From Pseudomonas songnenensis (GTDB lineage Bacteria; Pseudomonadota; Gammaproteobacteria; Pseudomonadales; Pseudomonadaceae): a stretch of 64,000 nucleotides of DNA. Positions 58,867-64,000 of this stretch are shown one piece after another. The DNA is taken from NCBI RefSeq assembly GCF_003696315.1, contig NZ_RFFN01000008.1, positions 504 to 64,503 of the forward strand, given 5' to 3'. How positions within the stretch are numbered: the stretch's first letter is position 1; each line of letters opens with the position of its first letter. The notes beneath the pieces were generated by a model. The model searched no databases and was not told the DNA's origin. It saw only the letters and a list, made by a program, of their open reading frames with translations. The translations under genes and the position numbers were made by a program.

Positions 58867-58893
58867 TCATTTTTAGCCACGCGCGGCCGAAAA
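58867..58893 (+). promoter_or_regulatory. Sigma-28 (FliA)-like promoter of the chemoreceptor gene
   Basis: GCCGAAAA (58886-58893) differs from the FliA -10 consensus GCCGATAA at one base. TCATTTTT (58867-58874), exactly 11 bases upstream, matches the -35 TAAAGTTT at five of eight. It lies about 105 bases before the receptor start. Confidence 0.5.
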
Positions 58894-58996
58894 GCTATTC
58901 AGAGTGCCACGGCACGACCGGTGCGGTCGGGTGAAGCGCTTACCACCGACCAGCCAGTGAAGAACGATAAGAAAAGAAACCTCAGGAGCCGTATTC

Positions 58997-60631
58997 ATGA
59001 ATCTGCTGCGCAACGTTCCCATAAGCAAGCGCCTCTGGCTGATCCCCGTGGTCGCCGTGGTCATGCTGTTCATCCTTGGTCTGCTGATGATTCAGCAGGT
59101 GCGCTCCGATCTGTATCGCGGCAAGCAGGAGTCCACGAGGCACGTGGTGGAGGCAGCTTCAGGTGTCTTCGAACACTATCGAAAGCTCGAAACCAGCGGT
59201 GCCATGACCACCGCTGAAGCTCAGCAGGCGGCCATCGAGCAGATCCGACTGCTGCGCTACGACGGCCAGGACTATTTCTGGATCAACGATCTCGGCCCGA
59301 CCATGATCATGCATCCGATGCAGCCGAAACTCGACGGCCAGGATCTGTCGAAGATCAAGGATCCGGAAGGCAAGGAACTCTTCAATGAGATGGTCCGGGT
59401 CGCCCAGCGCGAAGGTGCCGGCCTGGTCGATTACATGTGGGCCAAGCCGGGCGAAGAAGACCCCGTTCCGAAGATCTCCTATGTGCAACTGTTCAAGCCG
59501 TGGGGCTGGATCATCGGCTCGGGCATCTATGTGGATGACGTCGAGCAGGAATTCTGGAACTACCTGACCCGCTTCTCCCTGATCGGCCTGCTGATCTCGG
59601 CAATCATGGCTGTCCTGGTGGCGATTCTGATCCGCAGCATTGTCCGTCCGCTTCGTCACACGATGGCGGCCATGGCCAATATCGCCAGCGGTGAAGCCGA
59701 CCTGACCCGTACCCTGGACGTTTCCGGCAATGACGAGCTGAGCACCCTAGGTCGTGATTTCAACCGGTTCACCCAGAAGCTGCGCACCGTTGTCGGCCAG
59801 CTGTTCGAGACCGCGGGAGCATTGGACCAATCCTCTCGTTCGCTCAGCCAGTTGTCTGGCCAGGCACACGAGCAGAGTCAGCAGCAGATGCTGCAGATGG
59901 AGCAGGTAGCCACAGCAATCAACGAAGTGACCTACGCCGTACAGGAAGTGGCAAAAAACGCGGAACATGCCTCCAGCGAGGTAGGCAGCGCCGAGAATCA
60001 GGCGGGCCAGGGCCAGCGCAACATCGAGACAAGCCTGCAGCAGATCGACGAGCTCTCGGCAACCATCGGCCAGGCAGTCGACGTCATCCAGTCACTGGCT
60101 GACGAAACGACCAAGATCGGCTCGGTACTTGAGGTCATTGGCTCGATCGCGGAACAGACGAACCTGCTGGCGCTCAACGCCGCGATCGAAGCCGCCCGCG
60201 CTGGCGAGCAGGGCCGTGGTTTCGCCGTCGTCGCCGATGAAGTTCGCCTGCTTGCCCAGCGCACCCAGCAATCGACCGCCGAGATCCACGGCATGATCGA
60301 GCGCCTGCAGAAGAACTCGGGAGCTGCGGTAAACGTGATCATGGAGAGCAACCGCGCTTCGCAGCTGACTGTCGAGCAGGCGAGCCAGGCGGGTGAGAGC
60401 CTGGGTGAAATTGCCCAGGCCTTGCGCAACCTCTCCGGCTTGAACGCCTCGATTGCCAGCGCAACGCTGCAGCAATCCCATGTGGTTGAAGACATCAACC
60501 AGAACGTCACACAGGCGGCAGGGCTCGCTCAGGAAAGCACCTTGGCAGCCGAGCAATCCAGCGAAGCCGGCAAGCAACTTGGCGAGCTTGCCGGTCAGCT
60601 GAACCGACTGCTGAGCCAGTTCCGCGTTTGA
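58997..60631 (+). CDS. Methyl-accepting chemotaxis protein with a single Cache domain
   Basis: Membrane chemoreceptor of 544 residues. TM1 is about residues 13-32. A periplasmic sCache_2-type sensor (35-187) follows, with the typical [21 protein letters not shown] and [21 protein letters not shown]2 is 190-212 and the HAMP domain 213-265. A cytoplasmic signalling coiled coil ends the protein, with the invariant hairpin tip [20 protein letters not shown] (384-403). sCache_2 receptors often sense small organic acids; the ligand is unknown. CAGGAG precedes the ATG. Confidence 0.94.
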   Translation: MNLLRNVPISKRLWLIPVVAVVMLFILGLLMIQQVRSDLYRGKQESTRHVVEAASGVFEHYRKLETSGAMTTAEAQQAAIEQIRLLRYDGQDYFWINDLGPTMIMHPMQPKLDGQDLSKIKDPEGKELFNEMVRVAQREGAGLVDYMWAKPGEEDPVPKISYVQLFKPWGWIIGSGIYVDDVEQEFWNYLTRFSLIGLLISAIMAVLVAILIRSIVRPLRHTMAAMANIASGEADLTRTLDVSGNDELSTLGRDFNRFTQKLRTVVGQLFETAGALDQSSRSLSQLSGQAHEQSQQQMLQMEQVATAINEVTYAVQEVAKNAEHASSEVGSAENQAGQGQRNIETSLQQIDELSATIGQAVDVIQSLADETTKIGSVLEVIGSIAEQTNLLALNAAIEAARAGEQGRGFAVVADEVRLLAQRTQQSTAEIHGMIERLQKNSGAAVNVIMESNRASQLTVEQASQAGESLGEIAQALRNLSGLNASIASATLQQSHVVEDINQNVTQAAGLAQESTLAAEQSSEAGKQLGELAGQLNRLLSQFRV

Positions 60632-60638
60632 TCGTCTC

Positions 60639-60667
60639 TGCGACTCGCCCGGCGCGGGCGAGTCGCA
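60639..60667 (+). terminator. Stable hairpin after the chemoreceptor gene
   Basis: A 13-base perfect stem (60639-60651 with 60655-60667) closes a GCG loop 7 bases past the stop codon. There is no T-run, so it may protect the transcript end or terminate weakly. Confidence 0.5.
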
Positions 60668-61031
60668 AGGCGCCATTATCAGGCACCCTCCCTCCTGATC
60701 GACACCACGGTGAAGCCGCGACGCTCCGAAAAAGGTGGTTTCTGTTCGCGACAGGTTGTCGCACCGAAAAATTTTCGCGACTCGACGCCAGCGGCCTAAC
60801 CCGTTCGATCGCCACCGATTTTTCCATTATTTCCAGCGACTTAAGTAGGCCTGCCGAACCACTGCCAGAGAACCGCCAGCCTTATACTTTTGGCTAATTG
60901 CAAAGACCTTCAAATTTTTTCGAACTCGCATGTGACTTGCCAGTCCTCTGGGTACATCAACTGCAATGTAAGGCCAACGCCAACGAGCTTGGCCGCAGGT
61001 ATTTTGGGTATCACACAGAGAGACATGCCCC
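60668..61031. other. Intergenic, partly AT-rich region
   Basis: No gene supported in these 364 bases. The stretch 60880-60960 is clearly AT-richer than its surroundings and probably carries the promoter of the 89-residue gene downstream, although I cannot pick out a good -35/-10 pair. Confidence 0.4.
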
Positions 61032-61301
61032 ATGCACACCCCGCTGCGTATCAACGAAGCCCTTTTGATCACCGACCGCGCCTTCAAGCCTTTCCAGTGC
61101 GTTGCCTGGACGCTGCCCGAAGGAAACGGTGAAGTCAGCATCACCGTCGTCGATCGCGACGAAGCCCGCCTGCTCGGCCGCTGCAAGATGTCCAGCAGTG
61201 TCTTCACCGACCCGGTGAAGCTTGGCGAAACCCTGGAACAAACCCGTGAACAACTAAGCCGCAACGGTGCTCACTTCTCGCCGTGGCACATGCCCGAGTA
61301 A
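61032..61301 (+). CDS. Hypothetical protein, 89 residues
   Basis: Unrecognised small soluble protein without signal peptide or membrane segment. The sequence looks like a compact beta/alpha domain (LLITDRAFKPFQCVAWTLP, SITVVDRDEARLLGRCKMSSSVF) ending in PWHMPE. Codon use is strongly GC-biased at third positions, an AGAGAG site precedes the ATG, and a canonical terminator follows. These support a real monocistronic gene. I believe similar proteins occur in other pseudomonads but assign no function. Confidence 0.72.
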   Translation: MHTPLRINEALLITDRAFKPFQCVAWTLPEGNGEVSITVVDRDEARLLGRCKMSSSVFTDPVKLGETLEQTREQLSRNGAHFSPWHMPE

Positions 61302-61320
61302 GCATGAGTTGCTCGAATCA

Positions 61321-61353
61321 AGGCCTGCAGCGGCGCGCTCCAGGCCTTTTTTC
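61321..61353 (+). terminator. Terminator of the 89-residue gene
   Basis: AAGGCCTG (61321-61328) pairs with CAGGCCTT (61342-61349), followed by a T-run to 61352. Confidence 0.85.
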
Positions 61354-61443
61354 TTGCTTGACGTTCTGTATGCAGCCAGACGCTGACTGATCCAATCGCC
61401 TGTTTGAAGGTCACAACATCAACAAACGAAACAGGAGAAGTTC

Positions 61444-61725
61444 ATGAAAGGCGCAGAAGCATACGTCAACGACCAATGGCACAGCTGTGGGCTCGCAGAC
61501 CTCCCACAGGGACCTGAAGCCCATGCCGTTAAGCTGCACTTCGTTGTGCCGCGCGACGCTCAGATGCCCGGCCTGATCGAACACATCAACGAAGTGGCAC
61601 AGCGACATCTGAACGAGTTCTATGAAGGCCGTACCGTCACACACAAGCCCGTGGTCGGCTCGGTGGTAGGCGACGGCAGCGGCGACGGAATCAACCTGGA
61701 GTTCGACGTAGCGCCAGCAAGCTGA
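61444..61725 (+). CDS. Hypothetical protein, 93 residues
   Basis: Unrecognised small acidic protein with no signal or membrane segment. It has an N-terminal strand-rich part (HAVKLHFVVPRDAQMPGLIEHINEVAQRHLNEFY) and a Gly/Asp-rich turn (SVVGDGSGDGINLEF). A good AGGAGAA ribosome site precedes the ATG and codon use matches neighbours, supporting a real gene. Function unknown. Confidence 0.68.
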   Translation: MKGAEAYVNDQWHSCGLADLPQGPEAHAVKLHFVVPRDAQMPGLIEHINEVAQRHLNEFYEGRTVTHKPVVGSVVGDGSGDGINLEFDVAPAS

Positions 61726-61827
61726 ACTGGCTGGCAACCTGCCCTTGTGTAGCGAAGCGCTCTAGAATGAGCCGGGAAGAGGCGCTCAGCTGCGTCTGTG
61801 CCCGCTCTATCGGAAGGATGGACCGTA

Positions 61828-62520
61828 ATGACTCCCTTTGACCTGCAGCGCATGCTACTGCACGAATTTCCGCTGATGTTCGTCGCGGAGGTCGCGCTGA
61901 GGGCGCTGTTGGCGTTCATCGCGGTTTTCGTCTTCCTGAAAGTCAGCGGACGGCGCGGGATTCGCCAGCTGTCGGTGTTCGAACTGGTGATCATCCTGAC
62001 CCTCGGTTCGGCTGCGGGCGATGTTTCCTTTTACGACGATGTACCCCTGCTGCCGGTCGCGGCAGTGTTCGCCACGTTACTGGCGCTGTATCGCCTGACC
62101 GTGTTCTTCATGAACCGCAGTCCGCGTTTCGGCGTCTGGCTGGAAGGCAAGCCGGTCACCATCATTCGCGACGGCATCTATGAACTGCGCAGCCTGGACG
62201 GCCTGAACATATCCGCCGACGAGTTCTTCATGGAGCTGCGCCAGCAAGGGGTCGAACACCTCGGGCAGGTCAGGCTCGGCATTCTCGAGAACGATGGCAA
62301 TGTCAGCCTGTTTTTCCATGAGCCCGAAGCGGTGCGCCCAGGGCTTTCCGTGCTGCCACCGGAGTACCGCCCGGTTTTCCGTCAGGTGCCGGCAGCCGGT
62401 ATGTATGCCTGTAGCCGCTGCGGCTTTCCTCAGGCACTCGAAAGCCAGCAAGCACAACCATGCCCACGCTGCTCCAACCCGACCTGGTCGAAAGCACTTT
62501 CTACGCTTAGGTCGCGCTGA
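61828..62520 (+). CDS. YetF/DUF421-type membrane protein with a C-terminal zinc ribbon
   Basis: Inner-membrane protein of 230 residues. Three helices in the first 95 residues (AEVALRALLAFIAVFVFLKVSG with GRRGIRQLSVFELVIILTLGSAAGD) are typical of DUF421. The cytoplasmic DUF421 domain follows (KPVTIIRDGIYELRSLDGLNISADEFFMELRQQGV). After this the protein has an extra tail with Cys195-x2-Cys198 and Cys212-x2-Cys215, a small zinc ribbon. The ATG at 61828 has a GGAAGGA site; the frame is open to 61798. Family function is poorly known (YetF proteins are linked to spore or membrane stress). Confidence 0.85.
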   Translation: MTPFDLQRMLLHEFPLMFVAEVALRALLAFIAVFVFLKVSGRRGIRQLSVFELVIILTLGSAAGDVSFYDDVPLLPVAAVFATLLALYRLTVFFMNRSPRFGVWLEGKPVTIIRDGIYELRSLDGLNISADEFFMELRQQGVEHLGQVRLGILENDGNVSLFFHEPEAVRPGLSVLPPEYRPVFRQVPAAGMYACSRCGFPQALESQQAQPCPRCSNPTWSKALSTLRSR

Positions 62521-62624
62521 TACACGGTACGAACCGCCACGACTGTCGCCGGTCAGTTCTTTACAGGCTGCCGAAACAAACGTTTCGACACCCCGTCCTT
62601 CCGATCCAGCAGCAGGAGCAAACC

Positions 62625-62789
62625 ATGCTTGGCGACTATTCATCGATCAACGACCACCTCGAAACAGCGCGCAAGCACGCCGACCAGGCGGAAACCGAAG
62701 CCAAACCGGAGCTTTATCGTGAAGCCGTGGATGAGCTGGTTGCAGCCATCCGCTTGCTGATGCGCAACAGCGACGAAAAAGATAACTGA
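62625..62789 (+). CDS. Small protein of 54 residues
   Basis: Short frame starting ATG at 62625 with an AGGAG site and ending TGA at 62789. The product is charged and strongly helical: MLGDYSSINDHLETARKH, then an Ala/Glu-rich stretch, then ELVAAIRLLMRNSDEKDN. There is no signal or membrane segment. Third-position GC is moderately high and the ribosome site is good, so it is probably real. It lies 58 bases before the topoisomerase gene in the same direction. Function unknown. Confidence 0.6.
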   Translation: MLGDYSSINDHLETARKHADQAETEAKPELYREAVDELVAAIRLLMRNSDEKDN

Positions 62790-62847
62790 GCCCATCCGAT
62801 AGTCGTGCCGGCGCACCGTCGGCGCGGCCATAGCGGGAATCGCAGAC

Positions 62848-63951
62848 ATGCGTAATGACACCGTGCTGGACGAGCCTCCGCGACTGGCCGAAGGTACCCG
62901 CCCTGTTCCCGCCGACGAAACCAGCGATACCGGTACCCTGCTGTGCCCCGCCCTGCCCGATGATCTGCATTACGTCGATGACTCACAGCCTGGCATCAGT
63001 CGCAAATTGCTGCGCGGCAAGTTCGTTTACTTCGGGCCAGACGGCGAGCGCATCCGCGACGAGTCGGAGATACAGCGGATCAACAAGCTGGTAATACCAC
63101 CTGCCTATCGTGACGTATGGATCTGTCCTGACCCGCAAGGGCATCTGCAGGCCACCGGACGTGACGCGCGTGGTCGCAAGCAGTATCGCTACCACAGCCG
63201 CTGGCGGGAAATCCGTGACGGCAACAAATATGACCGCATGCTCCAGTTCGGCGAAGCGCTACCGAAACTGCGCCAGAGACTGGAAAACCACCTGTTGGCT
63301 CCGGGGCTCTCGCGCGAGAAGGTCATGGCATTGGTAGTGACGCTGCTCGAATCCACACTGATCCGAATCGGCAATTCCCGCTATGCCCGGGACAACCGGT
63401 CCTATGGGCTGACGACCTTGCGCACGCGGCATGTCGATATCAGCGGCACCTCGATCCGTTTTCATTTTCGCGGCAAGAGCGGCGTTGAACACGAAGTGAC
63501 TCTGCGCGACCGCCGCCTGGCCAGACTGATGCGTCGCTGCATGGAGCTGCCAGGTCAGCAGCTGTTTCAATACCTGGATGAAGACGGCCAGCGGCGTGCC
63601 GTCAGTTCCAACGATGTGAACCTCTATCTTCGCGAGATGACCGGCAGCGACTTTACCGCCAAGGACTACCGCACCTGGGCTGGTAGTGCCCTGGCGCTGG
63701 AAAGGCTGCGCAAACTCGATAGCACCCCAGAGAGTGTTGCCAAGCAAAACCTTGTGGAAACGGTCAAGCGGGTCGCCAGTCAGCTGGGAAATACCCCTGC
63801 AGTCTGCCGTCAGTGCTATATCCATCCGGCAATCATCGACGCCTTCAGCGCAGGCGATCTGACCAGACTAAGGACTGCGCGCAAGCGCAAATGGCTCAGC
63901 GCGGAAGAAGTTGCCCTGCTCAACTTTCTGCAGCTACAACGAATCGCTTAA
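62848..63951 (+). CDS. DNA topoisomerase IB, poxvirus type
   Basis: Bacterial type IB topoisomerase of 367 residues that relaxes supercoils through a 3'-phosphotyrosine intermediate. The N-terminal DNA-binding domain contains GISRKLLRGKFVYFGPDGERI and RINKLVIPPAYRDVWICPDPQGHLQATGRDARGRKQYRYH. The catalytic domain has RIGNSRYARDNRSYGLTTLRTRHV, FRGKSGVEHEV, FTAKDYRTWAGS and the nucleophile Tyr324 in RQCYIHPAI. All expected active-site residues appear present. Confidence 0.94.
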   Translation: MRNDTVLDEPPRLAEGTRPVPADETSDTGTLLCPALPDDLHYVDDSQPGISRKLLRGKFVYFGPDGERIRDESEIQRINKLVIPPAYRDVWICPDPQGHLQATGRDARGRKQYRYHSRWREIRDGNKYDRMLQFGEALPKLRQRLENHLLAPGLSREKVMALVVTLLESTLIRIGNSRYARDNRSYGLTTLRTRHVDISGTSIRFHFRGKSGVEHEVTLRDRRLARLMRRCMELPGQQLFQYLDEDGQRRAVSSNDVNLYLREMTGSDFTAKDYRTWAGSALALERLRKLDSTPESVAKQNLVETVKRVASQLGNTPAVCRQCYIHPAIIDAFSAGDLTRLRTARKRKWLSAEEVALLNFLQLQRIA

Positions 63952-64000
63952 GCGCGGCGCGCAAACCCGCAACGGCATTAATGCTCGTGCAGCGTAACCC

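Overview
The window reads as chromosomal DNA of a Pseudomonas/Stutzerimonas-type gammaproteobacterium. It has high GC, dense operons and ATGA overlaps. The gene sets are typical of pseudomonads: mexS-mexT-mexEF-oprN, muxABC-opmB, a dguRABC-like D-amino-acid locus, tamAB, and a formate dehydrogenase-N with selenocysteine. This assignment comes from recalled protein families, not a database search. I found no tRNA, rRNA, CRISPR array, prophage or insertion sequence.

Layout. 1-2.8 kb: formate dehydrogenase-N alpha subunit (fdnG), cut by the left edge, with a normal selenocysteine UGA plus a second in-frame UGA where a Trp is expected. 2.9-4.8 kb: a small end-joining operon (Ku plus a stand-alone LigD-type polymerase domain). 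4.9-5.8 kb: a short-chain dehydrogenase. 5.9-14.3 kb: mexS, divergent mexT, then mexE-mexF-oprN. 14.4-15.6 kb: an AadA-like aminoglycoside adenylyltransferase overlapping a YjbR/MmcQ gene. 15.9-16.9 kb: an orphan TRAP receptor. 17.0-25.9 kb: a second RND pump, muxABC-opmB. 26.2-31.2 kb: MurJ-family flippase, SAF-domain dehydrogenase, thiol peroxidase and a sodium:alanine symporter. 31.7-37.1 kb: tamB and tamA. 37.2-41.7 kb: GNAT protein, exonuclease III, a PstS-OmpA chimera behind a strong Pho box, and an acyl-CoA dehydrogenase divergent from a LysR gene.

42.7-47.4 kb is the most unusual region. It is a gluconate-type operon with a GntR repressor and a TRAP receptor, large permease and small permease. 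The small permease (DctQ) is fused in frame behind a complete gluconokinase (GntK), which suggests uptake and phosphorylation are physically coupled. 47.5-54.8 kb: PpiC, ZapE/AFG1 ATPase, a D-amino-acid catabolic locus (LysR, FAD dehydrogenase, RidA, TAXI receptor) and a TonB-dependent siderophore receptor. 55.2-64 kb: ABC-F protein YbiT, an alpha/beta hydrolase, UppP, a chemoreceptor with a FliA-like promoter, small conserved-looking unknowns, a YetF-type membrane protein with an added zinc ribbon, a 54-codon gene and topoisomerase IB.

Regulatory signals read directly include a SECIS hairpin, a Pho box, LysR- and LacI-type palindromes, a sigma-28-like promoter and about ten terminator hairpins. 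The system most worth pursuing is the GntK-DctQ kinase-permease fusion. The second UGA in fdnG is next.
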